Part shown: positions 11,236 to 23,234 of the stretch, piece after piece
Numbering within the stretch: the first letter of the stretch is position 1
Layout of the letters: every line of letters starts with the position of its first letter
Assembly (NCBI GenBank): GCA_035610365.1
Contig: CM069433.1
Location: forward strand, 192,580,760 to 192,644,759
Reading direction: 5' to 3'
Length of the DNA stretch: 64,000 nt
Source: Aquatica leii
Taxonomy: Eukaryota > Arthropoda > Insecta > Coleoptera > Lampyridae
The notes under the pieces: model-generated
Database searches by the model: none
Seen by the model: the letters and a program-made list of their open reading frames with translations, nothing else
Told to the model about the DNA's origin: nothing
Translations under genes and position numbers: made by a program

Positions 11236-11658
11236 GTGAAAATCAAAAATTCAAAGCTCGTTTGGTTGCTAAGGGTTTTGTGTGTAAGACAGTTTGATGT
11301 AAAAACCGCCAAACTTATGGACAAATTGCGTAAAACTTTCAAGATTACATCTGGAAACCTTGATAATTATCTAAGGATGAGAATTATACGTCAAAAGGAC
11401 GGATCGATTTTTGTCAATCAAAGAGCATACGTGGAGAAGCTTTTATCAAGATTTAATATGGTAGGCGCCAATGCCGTCACAACGCCAACTGACAAGAATA
11501 ATGGCGGTAATGGCCAAAATTATAATACGTCTGTGCCATATCAAGAGTCAGTGGGCTGTCTGCTACATTTGACAGCTAAAACACGATTCCACATTGCGTA
11601 TGCTACAGGCAAAGTGGCCAGAACTATGGAAAAACCATGTCGCACATGGAGTGTTTAG
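11236..11658 (+). pseudogene. Copia reverse transcriptase C-terminal region
   Basis: About 140 codons are open. Out of frame just upstream lies the box KFKARLVAKGF, the start of Copia reverse transcriptase. After an internal deletion the frame shows ITSGNLDNYLRMRIIRQ, VNQRAYVEKLLSRF and AYATGKVARTMEKP, the connection region that follows the palm in Copia. The YVDD palm box is missing. A frame change near 11280 and the deletion make this a dead fragment. Confidence 0.8.
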
Positions 11659-11665
11659 CGATTTT

Positions 11666-13002
11666 TTATACAACCCCATAAGATATGTCTCCATAAGTAG
11701 TATTAGCTCAACAACTTAAAAAAAATTTTACGACTAATAGTTCTCTAGTTTGTTTAGGTTCACAAACGACAATAGGGCAAAGGCCAAATTCTATTTCTTC
11801 TTTCCGCTCTCAAGGAGAGACTAGGACCAAGCCTAAAAAGTCTGGGTGTTTAACTACGACGCGGTCTAAGCCGAAAGATCATAAAAGATTTGATTTGATT
11901 ATGTCTCAGTCGTAGCCTTCTTGCAATTATTAGCTGAAGAATTTCTTCCAAAAGCAAAGATACTACACTTGATTTATATTTGACGAACGAGTAAATCCGT
12001 TATTATAACGAAACGAAACTTCTCGACTTAAAAATTTCACAAATATGTTATACACCACAACCACTTACCTTTATTTCATTTTATTTCATTTTAAACCTTG
12101 GTTTCTCAATAAACACAAAATACTGTGACGTAAAATCTTCCAAAAAAAGATGAACTGAATGAGCTGAACAAAAATGCACTTAGAAAGCATGACGCAAAAT
12201 AAGTCCTACGGAAAACAACGTTCACATCGGTGTCAACAAAAATGACTAATATAACCAAAACTTACTTGCAATTAAAGCAACATTATATTAGAATCTAAAC
12301 CTTCACGATTGAAATAAAATATTTACGACTGACGAAACCAATAAATTATAATTCAGTATGAATTTATACAATAATAGACATAAATAATCTCAAGTGCATT
12401 TGTACTTAACAAGAACTTATAAAATAAAATTAAAATTCAGACCAATTTAAAAACGTTTTGAAACTACAATGTACAATTGTGTTAAAATGCTACCAATGAA
12501 AATGAATTAAACAAATTATACCTGGAATTTACGAAAAAAAATACTACAAAAATTAAACGCAGGTTACAATCTTTCTTTGTAAGGATCAACAAGTAATTTT
12601 GATTTAAATATCAAACTCAATTAACGTTTTCTTATTTTTAAGTCGTAATTTAAATTTACTATTTTTACATCCTTCTGTTCAGCACTACGTAGAAATTTTT
12701 TAATATCTTATCTTAGAAGTTTTAGTCACGCGAATGCTAATTTTATTTATTTATTCTTAACAAAAACTAGCGTGCTAATTCTTATTGATGGTTTTTGAAT
12801 TATATTACTGCTAAGTTAGCATTGTGTGCAAAATTAATGCAGTAAAAAGACATAAATTAATTTTCTTTATTTTTCATTGTATCGAAGCATTCCCGAAGTA
12901 TTTAGAAACTATAAGACAAAAAGATTCTGATAAAGTAGAAATATAAAAAACTGTCCGAAGGAAGTTAATCTAGTCAGAAGTCTGAAATCGAAATAATTTT
13001 CG
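11666..13002. other. AT-rich intergenic DNA
   Basis: No gene or repeat was recognised. Confidence 0.5.
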
Positions 13003-13010
13003 GTCTAAAC

Positions 13011-13156
13011 CAGAGATTTCCAACACGCGGGCCGCGGCTTTCATTAGCGCCTATTTAATAGTAGCTATATAACTATATATCTGTGCGGATGCGGCCCCCT
13101 ATTTACTCCATGAATCTAATGTCGGCCCTCGGTCACTCATAAGTTGGAAACCCCTG
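13011..13156. mobile_element. hAT-type MITE with 8-bp target duplication
   Basis: The element starts CAGAGATTTCCAAC and ends GTTGGAAACCCCTG, imperfect inverted repeats of hAT type. The 8-mer GTCTAAAC is present at 13003-13010 and 13157-13164, exactly outside both ends. At 146 bp it has no coding capacity. Its interior is unusually GC-rich for the region. Confidence 0.88.
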
Positions 13157-13164
13157 GTCTAAAC

Positions 13165-16100
13165 GAATAAGTTTGTTACGTGCATAAATTTAAATAATGC
13201 ACTACCCTGTATATTGGTTTAATTAAAAATTACTTTTCTATTTCTCGACGCCATCTATCGGGCTCGTTGGTCTCTTCGTATTGAGTAGACGATATCCGGT
13301 GAGATACGGGCATTTTGACTTTAACATCGTTCATGTTATAACCTATGTCTGCGTGAATTAAAAATCGTTTTCTCAAAACATCCACGTGTTGGGACACGAT
13401 GGGTAATAGAAGTCTTCTTAATTAACTAATTTAATCCACGCAGGCGCCATGTGCTACCTCCTAAATATGGGTATTCTTGTCGTAATTTAAAATCTACAAG
13501 GGAAAATTATAATTTCATTACGATCGTAAAGTATTCGAGTCGTCACCGGCCGTTCCACCACGATCTGGCACATGTTTCTAGTCGATATAAAGGATTAACA
13601 TCGACAAATACTTTCATGGGACGATTATAACTATCTATAAGGCTTACGGTTAAAACTAAATAAACCGAAGACAATCACATTTCTGCGAGATTTTACTCAT
13701 GCGGCAAACACCTGCGAAACCAACTGTCATCGAAGGTGTACAACAGCATTCGACAACCGGGTTATATTATATGTACTTTCTTTAACATTAAGTAACCATT
13801 TCTGTAGATCTTGATTTCGTGAGGCATTGGTTTGACACGATTTGCGACTCAAATTGATTTCAGGCTCACTTGCCGGGGAAAGCGCTTTCTTCGACTAAGT
13901 AGGAGTTACTGTATTAGGGGTAAGTTGATTTATTTATTTGTTCGCTGTCAGTAAGGTCGCTCACCAAACTGTAGCTAATGTTAATTCCGTAATTGCTAAC
14001 ATTGCTTTATTACCATTAAGGTAGTATCATTAGTATTTTGTATTTTTCGCATGCTGTGTACAACCAATAATTATTACGAAAGTTTAGTATTAATTCAGTA
14101 ATTATTATCACTGTTTTATTATCAGTAATGATCGTCGTTATCTATTAACAAACTTTGGCTACTCGACCGTCAGAGTAATAAGGATTACGAACCTCCAATT
14201 GTGTTACAAGTTTGGACCGTCTGTCGTGAGCGAGGCAGAAGTGTTATCTTAGATCAGCTCTGGCGCCCTTAAGCATACTTCCTATGAACCTCCCCTACTT
14301 CCGACTATATGAGTTGGCCGTGCAAGGTTCGTAAAACCTAAAGCTTGTAACAAGTTAACGCGCGTGCCAGTGAAAATAAATATCAGTTTAGATAAACCAA
14401 AGTGTGAGTTATCTGCGGACAGTCTTTACAAATATCGAGTGATAATCATATACAAATTACTTGTAAATTGTTTATAAATATTGTTACATTTTAGTAGCGT
14501 CAGTTTATTAAAATTTGGTTTATAATAATTCTATCTAAATTACGTATAAATAGTTAGTTTTAAATAAAGTTAGTTTAAAAACGATCTCTATAGCACAAAC
14601 TTTTTAGGAATTTGTTACTCGAACTCGAAAGATTTTTTTAGTAGAGGTAGATATAAGTTTTAAGATTGTACTTGAAATAAATTGTCTTAATTAGTTCGAC
14701 TTGCAGTTTTTTAAAACAATAGTTGATGATTTCAAGTATTAAAAATAATCAGAATACACTCCGTTAACCCTGCTATTCTCGGGCTTATATGATGTTACCA
14801 ACGTTTTCTTGCAGTAGGCCCGGTTGGTAAAAATTACGACACCACGGCTAGCTACAATGCCGGTGAGTGTGCGTGGTTGAGAAACTATAATAAAAATAGA
14901 AAATTATCTAGGCGCCACTCCACCTACTGATAAAAATTCTCATCGGATCTCCTTGAGATCGAGTAGTACCAGTCACTACCCCTCATCTAATTATAATTGG
15001 CCAAATTTGTATGTAAACTTTCGCACGAACGATTGTGTGTCTAATTCTGTATTGATTATACTCAAATTAATTCAAAGTAACTCGACGGGTAATTGGTCAG
15101 CGTATTACAGCTTTAAAAGTTGCGACTAAAAGTAAAGTTTTAGTGTGATCTTCAATTTAAAACATTAAAGGTTATGAATTAGAAAAGTAGTTAATATAAT
15201 AAACACTAGTAACGCACGTGGAAGACTGAATCGATCAAATTTCAAATAACAAATAAGCAAGTAGTTTCCTAATACAATACTTGAAATTTTTGCTTCAAGT
15301 TTAAAGACGTAATTTCCATATAGAAATTTCGATTTAGTGCAAAGTGTGAGAACAAGCCAGCGATTGCAGCGACAACCTAAGCAAAAATTAGCGTGTAAGA
15401 CCCCTTACATTAAAATGTCAATTTTCAGTCTTTATCGGTGGCAGTGCCGTCGAGAAACCAGTACCATCGTGAATTTTATTTATTATTATTTATAGCAACT
15501 ACGCAAATAACGACGTAACAATAACTCAAAATGAAAGTATTTTTAGAATATTGTGTTACACTGGAAAACAACTTGGGGCAGCTCCTGAAAAGAGTCAAGG
15601 ATTGTGCATTGTTTTGGATTGACTCATGAGCTCATACAAAATGTTACATGCGATAAATACTCTGATACAAGTTACGGGAATTGCTATGTTTGGAATAATT
15701 TAAAAAAATAAACCAGGACTACCTATTATGCAAAAATAGAATTTATCTAGTTCAACATTTTATAACACTACAAAAAAGGCAGTTGATATATTAGATCAAG
15801 TAATCACTTTAAATCATTATGACTCGAACAATTGTATTGTATTTTAGAGAAAAACAGAAGAATTAATAATTAGTTTCTTTATTATGTAATAGAAACATTT
15901 GTTGTGTTCAAATTTCAAAAAGTCGTCAGTATTGAAACATTCTCGAACTTGGAGAATATTTGAGATAATTTTAGAAACCAATAGAATATTCTAGTAGAAG
16001 ATAAAACAAAATTATAAAAGGTAAACTAAACATATTGGCTTCGTTCTTAAACAATAATTTGCCCATGTTACATAAATAAATAAATAATGCCTCGCGTGTC

Positions 16101-16460
16101 GTACAAATGAATAAAAGTAACCTCAAAACTGTATAATTCTACTTTAGTGCAATTTTTTGACTTTACCTTATGACATAGGTGCCAGCAGAAGGGCAGAAAA
16201 AAAATTAAGAAGTCATTGTTTTTTAAATAAATATTTAAGGCGTTTAGGTTACTGTTAAAAGTTTATGTTCACCTTGTCAATAAATTTAGTGTCCTCTTCT
16301 ACTCGTTATATATACATTTGTAAAATGCACAAACCACTTAGCCTCGAATCACCTACGTTGACCGATTCCACGTTTTGACACGTCGTGCGGTGCTAAATGT
16401 ATGTTCAATGCTACATGTTGTTGCTGGGGATCAATTACAGTTCTGTATATCTTCTGCCAT
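13165..16460. other. Intergenic stretch with scattered GC-richer islands
   Basis: Islands near 13240-13330, 14200-14340 and 14790-14960 are richer in GC than the rest, but none contains a recognisable protein. One possible small exon near 14815-14861 is described under findings. Confidence 0.4.
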
Positions 16461-16462
16461 TG

Positions 16463-16678
16463 CTAAAAATGATTTTTTTCATAGTATTTGGGTGGAGCTG
16501 CATAAGCGCAAATGCTTTTTTGTGTCTTGAATTGATTTTTCAGAGAAGAAACGATAGATTCTAAATATGGAATGAATATAGGCATTTTAAAAAATCCTTC
16601 TGCATTTTTAGATAATTGATTGCATCTGTATGCCTGCCTTGTCACTACTCTGTTGTCTGTCTCATCAGCTAACACCAA
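16463..16678 (-). pseudogene. hAT/ZMYM-type transposase fragment
   Basis: A 71-codon minus-strand frame reads ADETDNRVVTRQAYRCNQ and then FFKMPIFIPYLESIVSSL. The second phrase resembles the segment of hAT-derived (zinc-finger MYM type) transposases where a conserved phenylalanine/tyrosine-rich strand precedes a long helix. No flanking inverted repeats or further domains were identified. The assignment rests on this resemblance alone. Confidence 0.45.
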
Positions 16679-16699
16679 AAAAGCCGACTCGTGCTTTAC

Positions 16700-17869
16700 C
16701 TATTCAATAATTTTGTTTTTTTAAAACAGATTTCCAAAAGAAATGCCAAAATTCCATCCATCCATCCTAGTACACACGAATTTATGTGTCGCAATAGCTG
16801 CCTCACCAAATTTTGACGTAAATCAGAAATTCTAAGACGGGGCGGATACAGGCGCGGGCGGGGCCCCCGCTTTGACGAAATGTCGTATAAAAATAAGATG
16901 AAAAAATGCAAATATCCCCAAATAAAGAAGAAGAAGAATAATGTGTCATCTTGCTTTCAGTAATAAATAATAATAAAACAAGTAGAATAACATCAACAAA
17001 ATATAATAATACAAAGAAGTAAAACTTTTTAACGAAATAATTACAATTCATTAATAATTTTTAGTTTTTAAACTGTTTTTAAATTTATATTATTATATGT
17101 TTTTTTCCTTTACTTTTACTTATTATTTTGTTTTTTTTGACAATGTTAATAAATCCATATACGGTGCAAAACATTACATTTGGCAAATGTAATGAATTTT
17201 GGAATCAATTGAATTTGGTTCATTACATCTCAATTATTTTGGAAAACTTAAGATTGTTGATTATAAAACTAATATAATTACCTACTAAACAAAAATTTAC
17301 AAAATGTTTTCTACTTTTATTACTTGCACTTAGCGTATTGAAACCAAAATCAAAGATTAAATTAAAGTTTGAGAAGAAACAATACAGAAATTCTCATTAA
17401 AATTATGCTTAAAGCAGTGTTTCCAGAGACCCAAAACCCTGTTCTTCTGGGAGTTATTCCGTACCCCCAGTAATGCTCCCTTCTGCCCAAGGCTCCGCCA
17501 TTACTAAGTAGGGTATATAAAAAGGTTACTTAAAATTCATTTTGTAATGTGTAATATTTAGTGTTGTTTTGTGTGTCAATTTTGTGCAAAATGTTACGTC
17601 TTCCTGGACAAACAGAGTTATAACTAGAAACTAGAAGAAAGAGTATGGCTTTAAGAGGGTTTATCAGTAAGACAATTTTTTATTTTGTTTTTGATAATAT
17701 TTTTTAATATTAGCAGTCTTTTTAATTTTAAACATGAGTATATGTACTTATTTTATAGGTATTATATGATGTATAATTCAGATTGCACAATTATTCACCT
17801 ACATCACAGGAAAGTGTTTATAATGAAAATCATAAAACTTTTAGTCACATAGCAATTGGGTATCAAGTT
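16700..17869. other. AT-rich DNA without supported gene
   Basis: There is a short GC-rich patch at 16830-16880 within minus-strand frames that look like chance. Nothing else was recognised. Confidence 0.4.
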
Positions 17870-18305
17870 TTTCACGTCTTTCAAGTTAGCAATACAACGT
17901 TAGCAAAAACAAATAAAACAATTAAAAATTTGTTTATAATTTCTTGCGAAAGAAAAAACTTGTAGCTTTCTTACTTCTTTAATTATGCATTTAACTTGAG
18001 GCAAATTAGTAATACACCATTCTAAACAGTGTTTTAATGAATCCGTAGTCAGTTTAAAATGTGTGTAGAATTTGTTGCTAAATAGCTAATAGCTTTATTA
18101 TTATTCTACACACGTTTTAAACAGAAAATAAATTCATTAAAGCACTTTTTAGAATGGTGTACTGCTAACTTGCATCAAGTTAGCCGAAAAACGCATAACT
18201 AAAAAAGTAAGAATGTTACAATTTTTTTCTTTTGCAACAAATTCCTAATTATATTTTATTTGATTCTGCTAACCTTGTACTGCTAACTTGAAAGACGTAA
18301 CTTTT
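17870..18305. repeat. 436-bp imperfect palindrome (foldback element)
   Basis: The two halves are inverted copies around a centre near 18087. Matching words include ACGTCTTTCAAGTTAGCA at the left with its inverse at the right end, ACACCATTCTAAA with its inverse near 18155, and GTGTGTAGAAT with ATTCTACACAC around the centre. There is almost no spacer. It has no coding frame and is probably a non-autonomous transposon or two fused terminal repeats. Confidence 0.75.
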
Positions 18306-18399
18306 TCACTTAAATTAATAACATTACTTTATCGGTGCCTTTCAGTAAACGTAAACCTTTTTGCGCAGTTTTAATTAACTATTATTTATTTTATTAGAA

Positions 18400-18865
18400 G
18401 GTCCATTCTTGGGTTAAACGCGAAGAACAAAGCGCGGAAAGCCCATAGAAATGGAAGGCCATCTCTCTTATCCAGAGTTGAAAAGGGCAACATTATCCAA
18501 GATGCTCGTTTGACTCCATTCACAACTTCTGCTACCATTCGCAAAAGTTTGCAAACAATAAAAAATACTTTGAAAGCTGAAAGAATAAGTTGCTATACCT
18601 ATAAAGAATTGTAATAACTGAAGAAAATGCCTACCGAAGATTGCAGTTTTCAGAAGATTTAAATTTTGATTAGAAAGGTGTTGTTTTTTCAGGTGAAGAA
18701 ACTTTCTGCGCTTCCCAAGATACTAAAAAAGTTCTTTAGAGCCTACGTAATTTTAGATATGAATCAAAACATGTGCAACCAAACAAGAGAAGTGGGAGAA
18801 TTAGTGCTGTGTACTGGGAATGGATAAGTGATGCTAGCCCAGGGTAATTAACACGTGCCGATAAA
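18400..18865 (+). pseudogene. Tc1-type transposase relic
   Basis: Broken frames keep NAYRRLQFSEDLNFD, GEETFCASQD and GRISAVYWEWISDASPG, matching in order the part of a Tc1 transposase that runs up to and past the first catalytic aspartate. The expected aspartate in the phrase FTDE reads FSGE here. Stops and frame shifts are frequent. It is related in type to the intact transposase at 21233-22458 but much older. Confidence 0.65.
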
Positions 18866-18914
18866 CGCTTACCTGCTCACACTTACCTGATCATGTTTTT
18901 TATTACGATTTTTT

Positions 18915-19975
18915 GTATCTAGTTTTGTTCTTGTAATATAAATAGTGTCTATGTGTAATTCATGATAATATCTAAGGTATTATTTCTATTAAAATGTAGT
19001 AGGTAGTATAATAATCTAAAACATAAAAAATGCAAACTACGAAATTGCAAATTTTAGTTCATTACTATTGATAATGTAATTTGTGCCTTTTGTGTAGGCA
19101 ACACACTTACGTCAAGTTATTTTATACTGTAAGATTTTGTATTTTTTGGGCATGCATTCTAAGTAGTTTTTTGTATGCCATTAGTGTGGCCACGAAGTAA
19201 AAAATATATGGAAATAATCGTTATGTTGCAACTTCAGTCAAATTGTAAAGGAAGATAGAAAATAAAATATTTAAATATACAATACATTCTTTCAAGGCGA
19301 TTCAAATAAATTCAACTATTAAATTTATATTCCTGCGAAATAGTTAATATTTAAATTAAATGTTACAAAGAGAAAGCGGAAAATGCATTTCGCATTTTTC
19401 TAATTTTGTGATTTTTAGATTTACAGCATAGGTATGTATCTTAAAATTTTATTTAGAATCTTTTTAGCGTTCTGTATGAGAAATTAGACTTGATTTTATA
19501 AAGGGAGATATGTATCTTTTAATTTTTCATACGAATAATTTACAAGAAGTAATGAGAATTTATATTTCAATTGTTCGACTACTGATTACTATTTAATGGT
19601 GATAATACTTCCTTTGCAAAGAAAATCGGAATGTCGACTTTAATATAATCCAGATATATTAAGACTTTTAGGCTAATTAGTACAGTAGTTTCATATTTGA
19701 GCATACAGTTTATCATTATTCGAGCTATGGATGGAACTTATTTGACCATAAATAATAATTAAAATGTTTCAATTACTTAAGCAAACTTCGCGAAGAAGAA
19801 TTTAAAACTTTAGGGTACAATTTTGATAAATATTTGCAGGTAAAAAACATGTTCTTTGAACGCTTAAGACAGTGCTTATATAGAATGGTTAGTAACCTCG
19901 TAATATTGCTGCAAGCAACGTCTACAATGCCAATTTTGTCAAATTTAACTAGGTGTTTTGTTATAACGTAAGTTT
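18915..19975 (+). repeat. Dispersed repeat, copy A
   Basis: The segment is matched in the same orientation by 28108-28905 with scattered substitutions and some deletions. It is non-coding and AT-rich. It follows the Tc1-type relic directly and may be the 3' untranslated part of that transposon family. Confidence 0.75.
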
Positions 19976-20034
19976 AGCTGCCTACCTTGCAGATCGCGCT
20001 TAAAAATGTTCATTTACTTTTTTGAGGCAGTGTA

Positions 20035-20225
20035 CAGCCATAGTCATTGAAAATGTCCTTAAAATGAGCAATACTGCACGTTCAGTCACATTCTAATAGT
20101 ATTAATCGTATTTATACCTGTAAATATATCCTAAGGTTATGGTTTTTTCTTTGTCGTATAAATACAAAAAGGTGATTACCATTACTTAATTTTGTATATA
20201 TTTCTCAAATCATACAAAAAGACTT
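20035..20225 (+). repeat. Left terminal inverted repeat of the DD35E transposon
   Basis: It is the inverse of 23043-23232 with perhaps 85-90 percent identity by eye. It includes CACATTCTAATAGTATTA and the word GTATAAATACAAAAAGG. Confidence 0.8.
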
Positions 20226-20779
20226 TTAAATATTACTCTCAAATAAACGTTTTATAAAACCAAAATTTTCTTTATATTTTTTGTGCGAATTAAAAAACAA
20301 ACACTTTTTTCTAATTTTTAATAACAATTTATTAACATATTTTTAATAAAGATAAGACATACTATATCGTCAAATTTTTAGGAAATAAATGTTTTGAATA
20401 AAAATGCCAAAATCATATTTGCAAAATTATTTAAAAAGTATTTGTTACGTCTAAATTTTAACTATTAATGTAATTTATTGAAATGTGTGTTCTGATAGTC
20501 ACATTATTTTTGTATGTAGGATGTATAAACCTGGCTTATCAGACCCGGAGTAATGTTTGGTTATAAGAATATGCAGCATTTGTTACTATAATTTATAAAC
20601 AATTTTTCTTATATAATAATTAATAAGTAACAACGATACTTGTTTTTTGTTATAAAATAACTGTTTATTTTTTCAATTTCTTAATTTGAATGTTGATCCG
20701 GTTTATGTAAAAGTAGGTATTGTACCGGATATGCATCCTAGAGTTAAGCGTATTAACAAATACCTCACTTATTAATGAT

Positions 20780-20975
20780 GTGTTGTCAATGAAAGTGCGG
20801 TAATGCTCATTTTAAACACATTTAATAGTATTGATCGTATTGACATTTATAAATATACCTTGAGCTTATGGCTTTTTGTTTGTCGTATAAATACAAAAAG
20901 GTGATTACCATTATTAAATTGTATATGTGTTTCTTAAAATCATACGAAGAGACTTAAATATTACTCTGAAACAAG
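20780..20975 (+). repeat. Internal direct copy of the left terminal repeat
   Basis: This repeats about 190 bp of the left terminus, offset by roughly 720 bp, including GTATAAATACAAAAAGGTG. The flanking word around 20735-20785 (CCGGATATGCATCCTAG and following) recurs near 21035-21085 and in inverted form near 22655-22695. Confidence 0.7.
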
Positions 20976-21232
20976 CGTTTTATGAAACCACAACTGCTTT
21001 TATGTTTTTGTGCAAATTAATAAACAATTCTACCGGATACGCATCTTAGGATTAAGCGGATTAATAAATACCTTACTTATTAATGAGTTTTATAATTACC
21101 TTTTGTAAATATATCATCAGCTTATGGTTTTTTGTCGTATAAATATAAATTTTTCATTTACAAAATTGTAATATAAATTGGGAGTTCCTAGTGGTAACAT
21201 CATTGTGTATGTAATTATAATATTTTGTAAAT

Positions 21233-21331
21233 ATGCCTCGAAGATTAGGACAAATGGATCCTACCTTAGAATTAAGAGGAAGTATTGTTGGGATGGCACA
21301 AGCCGGAATGTCACCTCGAACAATATCACAT
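21233..21331 (+). CDS. DD35E transposase, exon 1 (helix-turn-helix)
   Basis: The exon opens with MPRRLGQMDPTLELRG and reads GMAQAGMSPRTIS, the start of a Tc1-type paired-like helix-turn-helix that binds the terminal repeats. A GTTGAC donor at 21332 follows codon 33. Without splicing the frame runs into unrelated sequence and stops at 21433. The helix-turn-helix looks a few residues short at the junction, so a tiny middle exon cannot be excluded. Confidence 0.65.
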
Positions 21332-21537
21332 GTTGACTTATTGATAAGCATTTTTCTAAAGTATATTTTTTACATTGCATTGCAACACAGTCAGCATTTA
21401 TTAAATACGATCACTAACAATACTATTTTATAAGATATTGGAATCTATTAAATTGACGTCAAATTTTTAAATACATATATAATGTATAATGGCTTTTAAT
21501 ACATTACTAATAATAAATGTAATCTAACACTTTGTAG

Positions 21538-22458
21538 ATTAAACAAATCCGGCGATGGATTACGAAAGGTCAGGAAATTGGTAATATGCCACTTGTAAGC
21601 AACAGACTACCTAAGTCTAGAATTACTTCTCGGCAAGAAGATGCGGACATACTCGGCTATACATTACAAAATCCTTTTACAACTTGCCAAAAAATAAAGG
21701 AAACAATGAATATTAATTGCTCTGTTTCCACCTATCAAAGACGTTTACACGAATCAAATTTACATTGTAGAAAACCGGCAAATAAATCTAACATTACAGA
21801 GCGTCATGCTGCAGCTCGGTTGCGCTTTTGTCGCCAATATTTAAATTTGGATTGGAGTACTGTTATCTTTACAGATGAAAACGTATTTTCTAGCACTGAT
21901 CAATTTCCAAGTACAGTGTGGAGACCACAAAACACTCGTTACAATATAGAACATGTTTTGTCCAATAGGCAAAGTGGTAGAGTGACAGCTGGAGTGTGGG
22001 GATGGATATCTCAAGCGGGTCCAAGAGAATTAGTGCAAGTGACATCACCTCGATTTACTTCAGAGCAATACCTAAATATTTTAGATAATATCTTGATACC
22101 TTCTGTGAGAAGAATATTTCCACAAGATGAGCTGGAAATTATTCAAGTAGTCCAGGATAATTCTCCTATTCATACAGCACAAATTGTTAGGGACTGGATT
22201 GAAGATCAAAACGAAGTTGAAATAATTGAATGGCCAGCGAGATCACCAGATTTGAACCCAATTGAAAATATGTGGGGTGCAATGATCAGAAACTGGGATA
22301 GTGATATTCAATTTAGAACACCTGAAAATATTATCCAACATTCACAATTAGTTTGGGAACGTTTTCGAGGATCACAGTTGTGTGAAAATTTAGTAAACTC
22401 TATTCAGTCTAGATTAGAAGCATGCATACAAAATAATGGTTATTACACAAAGTATTAA
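21538..22458 (+). CDS. DD35E transposase, exon 2 (catalytic domain)
   Basis: This exon encodes the cut-and-paste catalytic core. After the acceptor TTTGTAG at 21537 the frame continues with QIRRWITKGQEIG, completing the DNA-binding region, and runs 306 codons to TAA. The catalytic triad is visible as IFTDEN (first D), VQDNSPIHTA (second D) and SPDLNPIENMWG (E). I count 35 residues between the second D and the E, against 34 in standard Tc1. VGVWGWIS-like residues (AGVWGWIS) lie in the expected place. No stop or frameshift was seen, so the protein may be functional. The DD35E spacing has been reported for a Tc1-related group; placement in it is inference. Confidence 0.88.
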   Translation: MKQIRRWITKGQEIGNMPLVSNRLPKSRITSRQEDADILGYTLQNPFTTCQKIKETMNINCSVSTYQRRLHESNLHCRKPANKSNITERHAAARLRFCRQYLNLDWSTVIFTDENVFSSTDQFPSTVWRPQNTRYNIEHVLSNRQSGRVTAGVWGWISQAGPRELVQVTSPRFTSEQYLNILDNILIPSVRRIFPQDELEIIQVVQDNSPIHTAQIVRDWIEDQNEVEIIEWPARSPDLNPIENMWGAMIRNWDSDIQFRTPENIIQHSQLVWERFRGSQLCENLVNSIQSRLEACIQNNGYYTKY

Positions 22459-23042
22459 TTATTTCTATACAACTTTTGTATTGTTATTGTTTTTTATATG
22501 ATATGTTTTTTTATTTAATTATATTATTAAAATAAACTACAGCATGAACTGTAATTATAAACGTATGCTTATTTATTAACATTTTATTAAAAGTGAGTAA
22601 TACCTAAATAATTATTATTAAAATAAAAATAATATTAATGAATACGAAAATGTAATTATGATACTCATTAATAAGTAAAGTATTTAACCGCTTAAACAAA
22701 AAAAAAGAATGTGACTATGCGAACAAAAATTTAAATAAATTAAATTATATTGGCACAAATATTTATTCTTACACCGGAAAATTCTGTTTGATAGTATCAT
22801 TTATATTGAAACGAAATTAAAGTATAAAAGTTTCACTTTATTTATAAATAATTTTGCACATACAGCAAAATATTAATAGTACCTATGTAAAATTGTTTTT
22901 ATAAAATCAGTAATTAGATTATTATTTACAATTTACCTTAATTTTATACGTTCAAAATTTTACTATCAATAAGTATGTATCTAAAACTATAGAAAAAATG
23001 TGTGTTTTTTTATTCGCATAAAAATATAAATACGGTCATATA

Positions 23043-23232
23043 AGTAATACTATTTTCTTATGGTTTGAGAAATACATGTAAATGTTAGTAATGGTAGTCC
23101 CTTTTTTATTTACAAGACAAAAAAACATAACCTCAAGGTATATTTACAAGTATAAATACTGGTAATACTATTAGAATGTGACTGAAAATGCAGTAATGTT
23201 CATTTTAGGGACATTTCCAATGACTATGGCTG
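23043..23232 (-). repeat. Right terminal inverted repeat of the DD35E transposon
   Basis: Inverse of the left terminus; the first base pair next to TA is the same on both ends. Only one copy is present on this side. Confidence 0.8.
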
Positions 23233-23234
23233 TA

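Larger units (their letters stand above)
10427..11665 (+). mobile_element. Internally deleted Copia-type LTR retrotransposon
   Basis: A candidate 5' LTR at 10427-10575 is followed directly by GGTTATGAGCCCAG, a typical Copia primer-binding site (initiator tRNA-Met). Then come a gag start and, after a large deletion, the last part of a Copia reverse transcriptase. No 3' LTR was found after 11665. The order and spacing fit a single element that lost protease, integrase and most of the polymerase. Confidence 0.75.
20035..23232 (+). mobile_element. Tc1/mariner transposon with DD35E-type transposase
   Basis: The element begins CAGCCATAGTCATTG and ends with the inverse CAATGACTATGGCTG apart from one base, with TA on both sides (20033-20034 and 23233-23234). 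The terminal inverted repeats are about 190 bp. A two-exon transposase lies in the middle. The left half has an internal second copy of the terminal repeat at 20780-20975 and a partial third near 21100. At 3.2 kb it is long for Tc1/mariner. The frame appears intact, so it may be a recent insertion. Confidence 0.88.
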
